Assembly: GCF_014202275.1 (NCBI RefSeq)
Contig: NZ_JACHGF010000010.1
Coordinates: 124,001 to 188,000 of the forward strand
Direction: 5' to 3'
Source of the DNA: Rhabdobacter roseus
Lineage (GTDB): Bacteria > Bacteroidota > Bacteroidia > Cytophagales > Spirosomataceae
DNA length: 64,000 nucleotides
Below, piece by piece: positions 8,998 through 17,035 of this stretch; position 1 is the first letter of the stretch; every line of letters begins with the position of its first letter. Position numbers and translations under genes: made by a program. The notes under the pieces are model-generated. The model was not told the DNA's origin and made no database searches. It saw only the letters and a list, made by a program, of their open reading frames with translations.

Positions 8998-10071
8998 ATG
9001 GAAGCCAATCGCAAAATCATCCACGTGGATATGGACGCGTTTTTTGCGTCGGTGGAGCAGCGCGACTTCCCCGAGCTGCGCGGCAAACCCGTAGCCGTGG
9101 GCGGGAGCGGCGACCGGGGCGTGGTGGCGGCGGCCAGCTACGAGGCCCGCCGGTACGGCGTACGCTCGGCCATGGCTTCCAAAGTAGCCCGGCGTAAGTG
9201 TCCGTCGCTGATTTTTGTCAAGCACCGCTTCGATGTCTACAAGCAAGTCTCTAGCCAGATCCGGGCCATCTTTGCGGAGTACACCCCGCTCGTGGAGCCG
9301 CTCTCGCTCGACGAAGCCTACCTCGACGTAACCGAAAACCTGCGCGGCCTGAAGTCCGCGACGCTCATGGCCCAGGAGATTAAGGAGCGGATCTGGCAAA
9401 CGACCCGCCTGACGGCCTCGGCGGGGGTGTCGTACAATAAGTTTCTGGCCAAGCTCGCCTCCGACCACCGCAAACCCAACGGCCTGTTTGTGATCAAACC
9501 GCACGAGGGCCTTGACTTTGTGGCGGCGCTGCCCGTGGAGCGTTTTCACGGCGTAGGGCGCGTCACGGCCGAGAAGATGCACCGCCTGGGCATTCAAACC
9601 GGCCTGGACCTGCGCCAGCAAACGGAGGCTTTTCTGCGGCAGCACTTTGGCAAGTCGGGCGGGCATTACTATCGCATCGCGCGGGCCGAGGACCAGCGCC
9701 CCGTGGAGCCCGACCGCATCCGGAAGTCGGTGGGCTCCGAAAACACCTTCGGGCAGGATCTGGACACGCTGGCCGAAATGCAGGGCGGCCTGGCCCCGCT
9801 CATGGACGACGTCTGGCGCTGGTGCGACCGCACGCAGGTTTTTGGCCGCACCGTGACGGTGAAGATCAAGTTGAACGACTTCCAAATCCTGACCCGCAGC
9901 CGCTCGGCGCTGCTGCCGATCCGGGAGCGCGCCTTTTTCGAGAAGGTAGCCTACGAATTGCTGGAAGAAAATTTCCCCCTGCCCCGGCCCGTGCGGCTGC
10001 TGGGCGTGTCGCTCTCCAACCTGGAAGACACCCATCCCTACGAAGGCAAGCAACTCACGCTGAGTTTTTAA
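8998..10071 (+). CDS. dinB: DNA polymerase IV (Y-family, translesion)
   Basis: 357 residues, standard length for DinB. Catalytic carboxylates are seen in HVDMDAFFASVEQRD and PLSLDEAYLDVT; the steric-gate Phe pair follows in DAFFA. SAGVSYNKFLAKLASDHRKPNG is, in part, the palm/fingers motif and VERFHGVGRVTAEKM the helix-hairpin-helix. The little-finger domain ends with LTLSF. A second, isolated copy of the last ~70 codons occurs at 29640-29863, and in both places the same leader sequence follows. dinB marks the last native gene before the first cassette island. Confidence 0.96.
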   Translation: MEANRKIIHVDMDAFFASVEQRDFPELRGKPVAVGGSGDRGVVAAASYEARRYGVRSAMASKVARRKCPSLIFVKHRFDVYKQVSSQIRAIFAEYTPLVEPLSLDEAYLDVTENLRGLKSATLMAQEIKERIWQTTRLTASAGVSYNKFLAKLASDHRKPNGLFVIKPHEGLDFVAALPVERFHGVGRVTAEKMHRLGIQTGLDLRQQTEAFLRQHFGKSGGHYYRIARAEDQRPVEPDRIRKSVGSENTFGQDLDTLAEMQGGLAPLMDDVWRWCDRTQVFGRTVTVKIKLNDFQILTRSRSALLPIRERAFFEKVAYELLEENFPLPRPVRLLGVSLSNLEDTHPYEGKQLTLSF

Positions 10072-10269
10072 AGGGGTACTTTTGGGAGGAAGGATTTGTA
10101 TCTTCGTTCTATCAGGCAGTAAGGGATGGGGTACTTTTCAGGAAAGTGTGCGGAGGGTACTTGCGCAAGCCTTGGATTCCTGAAAAATAAAGCCAACGTA
10201 GGTAGTAAAGCTGGAAAGACAAAGGCTTATTTGAACTTAATCGCGATCTTTTAATTCAGGTTTTTTTGT

Positions 10270-10381
10270 TCCTGTAAGCTCACTTAATAAAATATATACG
10301 ACACGTAAAATGCAATATTATAAAGGTATTGTACAAATAAATACAAAAAAGTACTACATTATTTTCGTATATTTACTAGTT
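10270..10381 (+). repeat. Cassette leader copy L1 (attI-like), after dinB
   Basis: A 112-bp segment that recurs with the same length at 30080-30191 and in shorter form at about 28563-28635 and 31746-31764. Shared blocks include AATAAAATA, CACGTAAAAT, GTACAAATAAATACAAAAA and the terminal CGTATATTTA. TATATTTA (10368-10375) is one base off the TAnnTTTG promoter box and lies exactly 3 nt before the cassette junction GTTATAGGGC. The 10072-10269 stretch before it holds only RGTACY-rich intergenic DNA. Confidence 0.8.
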
Positions 10382-11079
10382 ATAGGGCATTTTAAGACAG
10401 ACCCCAACCGACAATGAAGTACAAGAACTATAAATCAGCAATCCACAACTTCGCACACTCATTCATGAGCATTGATTACATGAAAAGTGGACGACTTGCT
10501 GTAAATGTTCTTATTGACCTTTACAATCTCAGCTTGGAACCTAAAGCGACCTTTGACTTTATTGACAAGAAAATTCTACCGACTAAAGCAAAAACAAAGG
10601 AGAGTAATGAATTGCTCAACGACTATTTGAGCTGGTTGCCTGACCATTTTGCCCGACACAATTGCGACTTGACAAAATTGGAAGTTCTTCAAATAACAAT
10701 CTGGACTGACTTTGACAACGCCAAGACACCGCCAGGTATGAGTAACAGCAAGGAATTTATCGTTCATACGTTGACAAAATGGAAAGCTAACGGACGTAAC
10801 GAACAGACAATTGAAATTTCGCAGACAGAAATTATTAAGGAGAATTTTCTCAAGTTGAGAATACCTGAATTTAAGTGACACTAAACGCCCTATAACATGG
10901 GGTTTTGTGCAAGTGGGGCACGACGTTGTTACGTCAGCTATGAGCAAGCATCAGCTTTTGTTCCAGCGTGACGAACAACATTCAGCAACAGAATAAACAA
11001 TGAACTTTAATTTATAAATTGAGCAGCGGTTACGAGCAGACGGAACACAGAATTCCCCACCTGCACAAAGCCCTGTTCG
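10380..11079 (+). mobile_element. Integron-like cassette A (hypothetical gene)
   Basis: About 700 bp. It begins with TTATAGGGC after a G at 10379 and its 3' element begins with the exact complement GCCCTATAAC (10887-10896), a 10-bp match. This is the relation expected between the start of an integron cassette (G/TTRRRY) and the inverse core of its own attC. It carries a single AT-rich gene and the 3' palindromic element E1. Confidence 0.7.
10414..10878 (+). CDS. Cassette-borne hypothetical protein, 154 residues
   Basis: A soluble, mostly helical protein with no signal peptide, membrane segment or recognisable motif; I do not recognise the family. Conspicuous features are the Lys/Asn-rich composition, a central LSWLPDHFARHNCD segment and ITIWTDFDNAKTPPGMSN. 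Codon use is far more AT-rich than dinB next door, so it is acquired DNA. It is the only gene of its cassette and starts 38 nt after the leader's TATATTTA box, which is its likely promoter. Confidence 0.65.
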   Translation: MKYKNYKSAIHNFAHSFMSIDYMKSGRLAVNVLIDLYNLSLEPKATFDFIDKKILPTKAKTKESNELLNDYLSWLPDHFARHNCDLTKLEVLQITIWTDFDNAKTPPGMSNSKEFIVHTLTKWKANGRNEQTIEISQTEIIKENFLKLRIPEFK

Positions 11080-11085
11080 TTAGGT
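10887..11085 (+). repeat. attC-like palindromic element E1
   Basis: About 199 bp between GCCCTATAAC and GTTAGGT (the latter fits GTTRRRY). The outer arms GGGGTTTTGTGCAAGTGGGG and CCCCACCTGCACAAAGCCC are near-perfect complements. The central part includes AGAATAAACAATG and TTATAAATT, which recur in element E4. It fills the whole gap between the hypothetical gene and the two-component system. Confidence 0.75.
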
Positions 11086-11127
11086 GCAAGCCTAAAGAAC
11101 GACACTACCGAAACAAACCGACAACCA

Positions 11128-11164
11128 AATTCAAAATTTCTACAAAATTGAAATGGTAACTTTG
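11128..11164 (+). promoter_or_regulatory. Promoter and shared operator upstream of the response regulator
   Basis: A 21-bp block AATTCAAAATTTCTACAAAAT (11128-11148, quoted here minus nothing essential: core ATTCAAAATTTCT) recurs with two mismatches at 13130-13150 upstream of the outer-membrane gene. TAACTTTG (11157-11164), an exact TAnnTTTG box, ends 4 nt before the ATG, implying a leaderless or nearly leaderless transcript. The shared block is a good candidate binding site for the regulator itself. Confidence 0.5.
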
Positions 11165-11168
11165 ACCA

Positions 11169-11843
11169 ATGAAAATACTGATTATAGAAGACGAAAACGA
11201 CCTTGCCGACAGCATCTCTGAATATCTTTCGGAAGAAAAATATTTATGTGAGTTTGCAAAAACTTTTAATCAGGCATTGGACAAAATAGAATCCTTTAAT
11301 TACGACTGCATCTTGTTAGACATTATGTTGCCAGACGGCAACGGAATGAATATTTTAGAAGAACTCAAAAGACAAGACAAACAAGACGGTGTAATTATTA
11401 TTTCTGCAAAAAACGCATTAGACGACAAAATAAAAGGACTTCAAATTGGTGCAGACGACTATTTGACAAAGCCTTTTCATCTTTCGGAACTATCAGCAAG
11501 GATTTACTCGGTTATCAGAAGAAAACAATTTGGAAATTCAAATACGGTTCGACAAAATGAATTAGAAATAGACTTGCTTGCAAAGACTATTTCAGTTCAT
11601 AATCACCCTGTTATTCTAACCAAAAAAGAATTTGATTTATTGCTCTACTTTGTTGGAAATAAAAACAGAGTAATTTCAAAAAGCACCTTGGCTGAACATC
11701 TTTCAGGTGATTTTGCAGATATGTTAGACAACCACGATTTTGTTTACGCTCATATCAAAAACTTAAAAAAAAAATTGAGTGAAGCTGGATGCGAAAGTTA
11801 TTTAAAGACTGTTTACGGAACAGGTTATAAATGGGAAGGATGA
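11169..11843 (+). CDS. OmpR-family response regulator
   Basis: 224 residues: receiver domain (IIEDENDLADS, phospho-acceptor Asp in ILLDIMLPDGNG, Lys in YLTKPFH) followed by a winged-helix DNA-binding domain (ILTKKEFDLLLYFVGNKNR, ending YLKTVYGTGYKWEG). It is a transcription factor paired with the overlapping kinase gene. The 21-bp block repeated upstream of it and of the outer-membrane gene suggests autoregulation and control of the barrel protein. AT-rich and cassette-borne. Confidence 0.92.
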   Translation: MKILIIEDENDLADSISEYLSEEKYLCEFAKTFNQALDKIESFNYDCILLDIMLPDGNGMNILEELKRQDKQDGVIIISAKNALDDKIKGLQIGADDYLTKPFHLSELSARIYSVIRRKQFGNSNTVRQNELEIDLLAKTISVHNHPVILTKKEFDLLLYFVGNKNRVISKSTLAEHLSGDFADMLDNHDFVYAHIKNLKKKLSEAGCESYLKTVYGTGYKWEG

Positions 11844-13126
11844 ATAGATTACTAAACAAATCGCTTAAATCATTCACCATTTATGCACTTATTGTTTTAG
11901 CGGCAAGTGTTCCTGCATACCTTTATTTGGTTGATAGTATTTGGCTTCGTGAGTTGGATGAACACAACGAAATTGTAGCTGACAGAACGGAAAACGAACT
12001 CAATAAATTACAACTATCTGAAACCGAATTGAATCAAAGCATAGTGCTTTGGAACAAAATTCAACCCGGAACCAACCTTCAAAAGACCACTTTAGAAAAA
12101 AACAGAAAAGACAGCACCTATACAGTATCAAGAAAAAATCCCTATGTAACTCACGAAGATATTGACCGATTTCGGGGGCTTTCGAGAGTGATTGAAATAA
12201 ATGGAGAAAATTATTTACTCACCTTAGAAACCAATGTTGAAGAAACCGAAGAAACGGTCGTTGCAATAGCTATTCTGACTTTTTTATTTTTTCTGATTTT
12301 AGTTGTCGGTTTTCTGATTCTCAACAGACGATTATCCGTAAAACTATGGCAACCTTTTAAAAATACTTTGGCGAAGTTGAAAGCATTTAATCTCAATTCA
12401 CAAAGCAATATTTCGTTTGAAAAATCAAACATCATTGAGTTTGAAGAATTAAATGTGGCTTTGAATAAGTTAATCGAACACACGGTTTCGGTTTACAAAT
12501 CCCAAAAAGAATTTACAGAAAATGCTTCACACGAACTTCAAACTCCTTTGGCAATTATTAAAAACAAATTGGACATACTTCTGCAAAAGGAAACATTAAC
12601 AGACAGGCAATATCAAATTATAGAAGACATCAATAACGCATTAACAAGGGTTTCACGTATCAACAAAAATCTATTATTGCTTGCTAAAATAGAAAACCAT
12701 CAGTTTGATGATAACGAAACAATAAATCTGGCTGAGTTGACCATACAATGTTTAGAGCAATTACAAGAGCATTTTTTAAATAAAGAATTAAGCGTTAAAA
12801 CAAATATTGAAAAAGATTTTTCTATTACAGGAAACAAAATGTTAATCGAAATTCTCATCAATAATTTATTGCTCAACTCGATTAGGCATAACTCACAAAA
12901 AGGAACAGTTGAAGTAAAATTGAACTCATCAGGTTTCATTATCTCCAATTCAGGAAACATAGCCTTGGATAAAGAACATCTCTTTAAACGGTTTAAAAAA
13001 ACTTCCAATGAAAATTCAGGAAGTGGTCTTGGGTTGGCTATTGTTGAGCAAATTTGCAAAAGACATCATTGGACAATAACCTATGAATTTCAGCAAGAAA
13101 CACACATTTTAAAAATCAGCTTTTAG
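11840..13126 (+). CDS. Sensor histidine kinase, partner of the upstream regulator
   Basis: 428 residues from the ATG at 11840, which overlaps the regulator's stop codon (ATGA); an ATG at 11831 is the alternative. Two membrane helices (about 12-32 and 137-160) bracket a ~100-residue periplasmic sensor region. The HisKA His lies in ASHELQTPLAIIKN and the ATPase domain carries NNLLLNSIRHN and GSGLGLAIVEQIC. Translationally coupled to the regulator, inside cassette B. The signal is unknown. Confidence 0.92.
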   Translation: MNRLLNKSLKSFTIYALIVLAASVPAYLYLVDSIWLRELDEHNEIVADRTENELNKLQLSETELNQSIVLWNKIQPGTNLQKTTLEKNRKDSTYTVSRKNPYVTHEDIDRFRGLSRVIEINGENYLLTLETNVEETEETVVAIAILTFLFFLILVVGFLILNRRLSVKLWQPFKNTLAKLKAFNLNSQSNISFEKSNIIEFEELNVALNKLIEHTVSVYKSQKEFTENASHELQTPLAIIKNKLDILLQKETLTDRQYQIIEDINNALTRVSRINKNLLLLAKIENHQFDDNETINLAELTIQCLEQLQEHFLNKELSVKTNIEKDFSITGNKMLIEILINNLLLNSIRHNSQKGTVEVKLNSSGFIISNSGNIALDKEHLFKRFKKTSNENSGSGLGLAIVEQICKRHHWTITYEFQQETHILKISF

Positions 13127-13129
13127 TAC

Positions 13130-13150
13130 AATTCAAAATTTCTTCTAAAT
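13130..13150 (+). promoter_or_regulatory. Second copy of the candidate regulator-binding block
   Basis: The block with core ATTCAAAATTTCT matches 11128-11148 at 19 of 21 positions and lies about 43 nt before the outer-membrane gene. This ties the outer-membrane protein to the two-component system as a probable target. Confidence 0.5.
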
Positions 13151-13192
13151 CGCTTCGGAGCTTTGCAGGGTAACTTAAAATTTATCCAATTT

Positions 13193-14581
13193 ATGAAGCG
13201 TAGTATAGCAACTCTGTTTATTCTGTTTTCAATCACAATCGTAAAGGCTCAAGAAATAGACAGTCTTTCATTCATTAAATCGAAACGAATGTCGGATGAT
13301 GACCTTGCGAAAAAGCGAGAAGGAACCTTTTTTACGGGAATACCCGATTTTTCTTCCGACCCAGTTACAGGTTTCGGTTTTGGGTTAAGAACAAACACCT
13401 ATTGGAATGGAAATCGTGATAATCCTTTATTTCCCTACACACCATATTTGGCAAAACTAAAAGCGAATGCAGCTTATTACACTTCAAATGCAAGAGAATT
13501 AGTTCTTTCGCTTGATGTTCCCTATTATAAAGGAACACGTTGGAGATTTAAAATTGATTTTAAGGCACAACAAAACCCCGCCAATTTATATTTTGGATTA
13601 ACAGAATCAACACTTGGGCAACTTCGCCTACCATCTGACGAAAACACCACTTTTTCAACATATCGAGAATTTGACAGAGCAAGAAAAACGTTGAGACCAG
13701 GCGGAGTTGGAGAAGCTGATTTTGTAACAGATGCACTCTCGAACCGATTTAGGGAAACGGAATATATGCTCAATTTGAAAGCCGATTATGCACTTGGAAA
13801 TGGCAAATGGCGTATAATGGGTGGTTATGAAATTCAGCATTTGAGTTATACAACTTTTGAAGGAATGGAAGCGGAAGCAATCGACCCGATTACAGGACAA
13901 AACACAACTGCACCAAACGGCATTTCACTTTTAAGACGAGATTTTGAAGACGGTTTAATTTCAGGAGTTGACGGTGGTTGGGTTTCAATTATTCAGACGG
14001 CTTTGATTTTTGACACAAGAGATTTTGAACCCGACCCTACAAAAGGTTATTACTTTGAAATAGCAAATGAATATTCCAGTAAATACATTGGTTCACAATT
14101 CGACTTCAATAAACTTTTTATCCAAGGACGAGCCTATCAAAAATTACCAATTGGCAAGCGGACAGTTTTAGCAGGACGATTTGGAGCAGGCAATATTTTT
14201 GGAAACAATGCACCATTTTTTGAATTTCAAGACCAATGGAGTCCAGAAGGAAGTATCAACGCTTTGGGTGGCAGACAATCATTGCGTGGCTATCGAGCTA
14301 ACCGATTTTTGGCTCGTTCAATGTGGTTCACCAATGTAGAATTGAGAGTAAGACTTGCAGAAACTCAAATTGGAAAGCAAAGATTTGCCTTTGCCGTAGC
14401 ACCGTTCTTTGACGCAGGTACAGTAAGAGACCGTTGGCAAGACTTAAATTTTAAAAACATTAAAACTTCCTATGGCGGTGGATTACGAATAGCTTGGAAT
14501 CAGTCCACCATTTTATCGTTTGACTATGGACATTCAAAAGAAGATAGACTTTTTTACTTCGGGATTGGACAAGCATTTTAG
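13193..14581 (+). CDS. Omp85/BamA-like outer-membrane beta-barrel protein
   Basis: 462 residues from the ATG at 13193, which gives a proper signal peptide (MKRSIATLFILFSITIVKAQ). The opening region (FFTGIPDFSSDPVTGFGFGLR) fits the DUF5982 module and the C-terminal half the bacterial surface antigen barrel, with GGRQSLRGYRANRF as the conserved VRGY/F-type segment and a C-terminal Phe. There are no recognisable POTRA repeats, so a secretion or lipid-transport role is unproven. It is the third gene of cassette B and is preceded by the block shared with the regulator. Confidence 0.8.
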   Translation: MKRSIATLFILFSITIVKAQEIDSLSFIKSKRMSDDDLAKKREGTFFTGIPDFSSDPVTGFGFGLRTNTYWNGNRDNPLFPYTPYLAKLKANAAYYTSNARELVLSLDVPYYKGTRWRFKIDFKAQQNPANLYFGLTESTLGQLRLPSDENTTFSTYREFDRARKTLRPGGVGEADFVTDALSNRFRETEYMLNLKADYALGNGKWRIMGGYEIQHLSYTTFEGMEAEAIDPITGQNTTAPNGISLLRRDFEDGLISGVDGGWVSIIQTALIFDTRDFEPDPTKGYYFEIANEYSSKYIGSQFDFNKLFIQGRAYQKLPIGKRTVLAGRFGAGNIFGNNAPFFEFQDQWSPEGSINALGGRQSLRGYRANRFLARSMWFTNVELRVRLAETQIGKQRFAFAVAPFFDAGTVRDRWQDLNFKNIKTSYGGGLRIAWNQSTILSFDYGHSKEDRLFYFGIGQAF

Positions 14582-14647
14582 ACTTCAAAACGACTGACTT
14601 AAACATAAAAAAAGTATCTTAGTCGGACGAAAAACAAGAAGGCCAGC

Positions 14648-14780
14648 ACCTAACAGCGGTTTGGCGTAATGGCGGTTGTAGTGCTTCGTATGACAGTTTT
14701 GTGGTAGGTTCAAGTTCGGTTCTTCGATGGAACTTTTGTGCTTAAAATCCGCCACTACGCCAAGCCGCAAACCGTTAGCG
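14648..14780 (+). repeat. attC-like palindromic element E2
   Basis: 133 bp from ACCTAAC to GTTAGCG. Left arm TAACAGCGGTTTGGCGTAAT and right arm ACTACGCCAAGCCGCAAACC are near-perfect complements ending in TAAC/GTTA. The centre contains GTTCTTCGATGGAACTTTTG, shared in form with E5 and E6. It has the shape expected of an attC site. Confidence 0.8.
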
Positions 14781-14806
14781 GTAATTCTAAACCATACTAA
14801 AACACA

Positions 14807-14974
14807 ATGACAGAAACAGAACAATTTTGCCAAATACTAAGAGAACGTTCTGCTGAAAATGTTTCGGCTGGACGACTACTTTTTCAGAACAGACTGTTTG
14901 GACAGCTAATATCAGTTTTAAGACAAGAACTAGACTCTTTAGTTCGAGCGGTTTTTCTATTGAGTAATGACTTA
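14807..14974 (+). pseudogene. Cassette gene interrupted by an IS630-family element
   Basis: Starts MTETEQFCQILRERSAENVS and is broken after codon 56 at a TA dinucleotide (14973-14974). Removing the insertion joins it in frame to 16617-16643, giving only eight more codons before a stop, so the 3' part was probably lost too. Function unknown; soluble, helical. It belongs to the cassette that begins TTAGCGGTAATTC after element E2, whose own left palindrome arm is missing. Confidence 0.6.
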
Positions 14975-14986
14975 TTGATCAGTGCG

Positions 14987-15087
14987 TTAGTTTGTAAAGA
15001 ATTCTATTTCTTGTTTATGAAAGAAAGAAGAAATAAGCCTTGGGTTCTTTCTTAACTCCTCCACTTTTGCAAGTACGGCATCTGAGG
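14987..15087 (-). pseudogene. C-terminal fragment of the IS630-family transposase
   Basis: Reads SDAVLAKVEELRKNPRLI then SSFFHKQEIEFFTN and a stop. The LRKNPRLISSFF pattern is typical of IS630 transposase C-termini. It is out of frame with the N-terminal piece because the middle was deleted. Confidence 0.5.
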
Positions 15088-15098
15088 TGTGCCGATTA

Positions 15099-15935
15099 TT
15101 ATGGACACGTGACTTGCTTAGTTAAAGAATAACAATAATGATTTTCATATTGCATTGGACTCTGATAATTCAGACTTGAATGTTTACGGTTGGTGTTGTA
15201 ATACATTTCAATATATTCAAAGATTTCTGTTTGGGCATCTTCCAAATTGTCAAAGATTCCATCCTCGAGCAGTTCGGCTTTGATTCGGCTGAAGCAAGAC
15301 TCCATGAATGCATTATCATACGGATCATCGGCCCGGCTCATGGATTGTGCTATTTTTCTTTTCAGTAGCAGCTTACGAAACATGCCTCCCGCGTACTGGC
15401 CCCCACGGTCTGAGTGTACAATAAGTCCAGCTTTGACATTTCTTGTGGCAAGCGCTTTCCGCAACGCTGTTATCACCAGCTCCTCCCGCCTGTGGCTGGC
15501 CAACTGCCAGCCCACAATCCTTCTTGAGTATAGATCCATCCACACGGACAGATAAGCCCATCTGCCCTGGGAAAGCGGGATATACGTGATATCACCTACC
15601 CACACTTCATCAGGCCTTGTAGGCGGTTGACGCTCCAGCAGCAGATTGGGGCTGATAGGGTAAGGATGCCTGCTCTCAGTGGTCCGGGGCACAAAGCTGC
15701 GAGGCTGTATGGCTCGTAATCCATGCTGGTGCATCACTTTTCTGCATGCATACTTCCCAATTCTAAGACCCTGATCCTTTAACTCCGCGCAAATCCTGCG
15801 GATGCCGTAACGCTGCTTGTGCGCTCTAAATACTTCCACGATCTGCTGTTCCACCTGCTGCTTTTCTATATTTTTTACTTTTGGCTTCAAGTACTCGTAA
15901 TACGCACTGCGGCTGATCTGCATGGCGCGGCACAA
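15099..15935 (-). CDS. IS3-family transposase OrfB (DDE integrase domain)
   Basis: 278 residues from the first ATG, but the frame stays open upstream (DRCKFIKTHQHQYPIKLLCR) to the slippery site in orfA, so the working enzyme is probably an OrfAB fusion made by -1 frameshifting. HTH_21 region YGIRRICAELKDQGLRIGKY, then rve core with the catalytic triad: Asp in WVGDITYIP, Asp in IVHSDRGGQY, Glu in NAFMESCFSRIKAE. The last codons lie inside the left inverted repeat. Apparently intact. Confidence 0.92.
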   Translation of the reverse strand: MCRAMQISRSAYYEYLKPKVKNIEKQQVEQQIVEVFRAHKQRYGIRRICAELKDQGLRIGKYACRKVMHQHGLRAIQPRSFVPRTTESRHPYPISPNLLLERQPPTRPDEVWVGDITYIPLSQGRWAYLSVWMDLYSRRIVGWQLASHRREELVITALRKALATRNVKAGLIVHSDRGGQYAGGMFRKLLLKRKIAQSMSRADDPYDNAFMESCFSRIKAELLEDGIFDNLEDAQTEIFEYIEMYYNTNRKHSSLNYQSPMQYENHYCYSLTKQVTCP

Positions 15936-15988
15936 CAGCTTGATGGGATACTGATGCTGGTGTGTTTTAATAAACTTACAGCGATCCT

Positions 15989-16297
15989 TTACTGCGAGCG
16001 AGAGAAGATGCCCAAGGCTTTTTTTAAAATGTCTCGCTCCATTTCCAGTTCACGCAGCTGCTTTTGTAGCGCCAGGTGTTCCGATAAACTAACTTGTGAA
16101 GGGGGCACGGGTTCAGATAGAGTCGCATTAGTACTGCCAAGGGCCTGCCTTCGCCAGCGGTAAATGATGTTTTCTCCTATACCCAATGAACGGGCAATGT
16201 CCGCTACCGAACGGCCAGCTGCAATCATGTTAACAACTTCTTGCTTGAAGGAAACATCGTACTTCCTCCTGCTTTTCTGTGATTTTTTGTTCTGCAT
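15989..16297 (-). CDS. IS3-family transposase OrfA (helix-turn-helix)
   Basis: 102 residues. The HTH_Tnp_1 domain is plain in KYDVSFKQEVVNMIAAGRSV with DIARSLGIGENIIYRWRRQ, followed by a leucine-zipper-like helix (EHLALQKQLRELEMERDILK). A run of seven A followed by G near 16018-16025 (minus strand), in KKALGIF, is the usual programmed -1 frameshift signal that joins OrfA to OrfB. Confidence 0.92.
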   Translation of the reverse strand: MQNKKSQKSRRKYDVSFKQEVVNMIAAGRSVADIARSLGIGENIIYRWRRQALGSTNATLSEPVPPSQVSLSEHLALQKQLRELEMERDILKKALGIFSRSQ

Positions 16298-16345
16298 CTC
16301 TACTTGCTAATTTATGCAAGTTACGTGTCCATCAAAATTAGACCA

Positions 16346-16570
16346 TCTCACTTTCAACTGCTCTTGTGTAAGGCGACAAGCTGGCCCTTGGGGTTTACGC
16401 CATACCAGACCAGCCTCGCCATTCTCTTTATACTTCTTCAGGGTCCGACTTACCCAACCTTCGGTTAATCCCAAGGCTTGGGCAATGCTGGTCTGTTTCC
16501 AGCCTGCTTCTTTTAGTTCGGCACAACGCCGACGTAGAAGCTCATAATCACTTCGTTTGTATTTTGCCAT
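16346..16570 (-). pseudogene. N-terminal fragment of an IS630-family transposase
   Basis: MAKYKRSDYELLRRRCAELK begins a typical IS630 winged-helix N-terminus (QTSIAQALGLTEGWVSRTLK). The ATG at 16570 is the natural start. The frame is cut by the IS3 right end after about 75 residues; the DDE catalytic domain is absent. Confidence 0.8.
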
Positions 16571-16673
16571 AGACAACAAAATACAATATCTTTACAATCC
16601 TACTCATCTATCAATAAACAGTAGTTTTTCAATTAAACTTTAGTAATAATATCAGCTTTTTGTGTTTCAATTT

Positions 16674-16706
16674 CCCGCCCGAACGCAAAGCCCCAAAACG
16701 TTATCT
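16674..16706 (+). repeat. Right half of an attC-like element (E3)
   Basis: CCCGCCCGAACGCAAAGCCC followed by CAAAACGTTATCTGC matches the right arms of E2, E4 and E5 (consensus CGCCAAGCCGCAAACCGTTA). No complementary left arm is found upstream, so this element has lost its left half, consistent with the damage to the cassette gene before it. Confidence 0.6.
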
Positions 16707-16729
16707 GCAATTTTAACAACCATCACGTT

Positions 16730-17032
16730 ATGACAATTACAAGACTTTGGCACGGACGAACTAATTTAAAGGACGCAGACATGTATCTTGAATACGTTAT
16801 GCAGACAGGACTTAAAGAATACGTTTCCACAAAAGGTAATTTATCCGCTAAAATATTACGTAGAACGGAAGGCGAAACGTGCCATTTTATTACAATTAGT
16901 GAGTGGGATAGTTATGAAAGCATTATAAACTTTGCAGGAAAGGATTTTGAAAAGGCAAAGTACTATCATAAGGATAAAGAATACCTTATAGAATTGGAAG
17001 AAAATGTAATACATTACGAAACTTACGAATAA
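16730..17032 (+). CDS. ABM-domain (antibiotic biosynthesis monooxygenase-like) small protein
   Basis: 100 residues; ferredoxin-like fold of the ABM/dimeric alpha-beta barrel type suggested by MTITRLWHGRT at the start, ETCHFITISEWDSYESI in the middle (strand then a W-containing turn) and a C-terminal strand. Small ABM proteins act as dimers in monooxygenation or haem handling, but no catalytic residue identifies the substrate. AT-rich, 3 bp before the next gene, so the two form an operon within cassette D. Confidence 0.65.
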   Translation: MTITRLWHGRTNLKDADMYLEYVMQTGLKEYVSTKGNLSAKILRRTEGETCHFITISEWDSYESIINFAGKDFEKAKYYHKDKEYLIELEENVIHYETYE

Positions 17033-17035
17033 GTC

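Larger units (their letters stand above)
11080..14774 (+). mobile_element. Integron-like cassette B (two-component system plus Omp85-like protein)
   Basis: About 3.7 kb. It begins TTAGGTGC right after a G at 11079 and its 3' element begins GCACCTAAC (14646-14654), the exact complement over 9 bp. The first core GTTAGGT and inverse core ACCTAAC both fit the integron consensus. Unusually for a cassette it holds three genes with their own promoters, all AT-rich and on the same strand. Confidence 0.75.
15088..16345 (-). mobile_element. IS3-family insertion sequence, apparently complete
   Basis: 1258 bp bounded by TG...CA ends: TGTGCCGATTATTATGGACA at the left and, on the opposite strand, TGGTCTAATTTTGATGGACA at the right, about 22 of 30 matching with GGACACGT.ACTTGC inside. 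It holds orfA and orfB, linked by an A7G slippery run. No target duplication is seen, which fits insertion with loss of the IS630 middle. Confidence 0.85.
14973..16616 (-). mobile_element. IS630-family element remnant, split by an IS3-family element
   Basis: Imperfect inverted ends TATTGATCAGTG... (from 14973) and its counterpart ending at 16616 share TATTGAT and TTGTAAAGA, and both ends abut TA, the IS630/Tc1 target. The remnant holds the transposase N-terminus (16346-16570) and what looks like its C-terminus (14987-15087), with the catalytic middle gone and an IS3 element in its place. Confidence 0.7.

Noticed and set aside
8941..10053. 370-codon minus-strand frame opposite dinB
   Set aside because: Antisense shadow of dinB; composition (His/Arg/Gly-rich) is typical of such frames.
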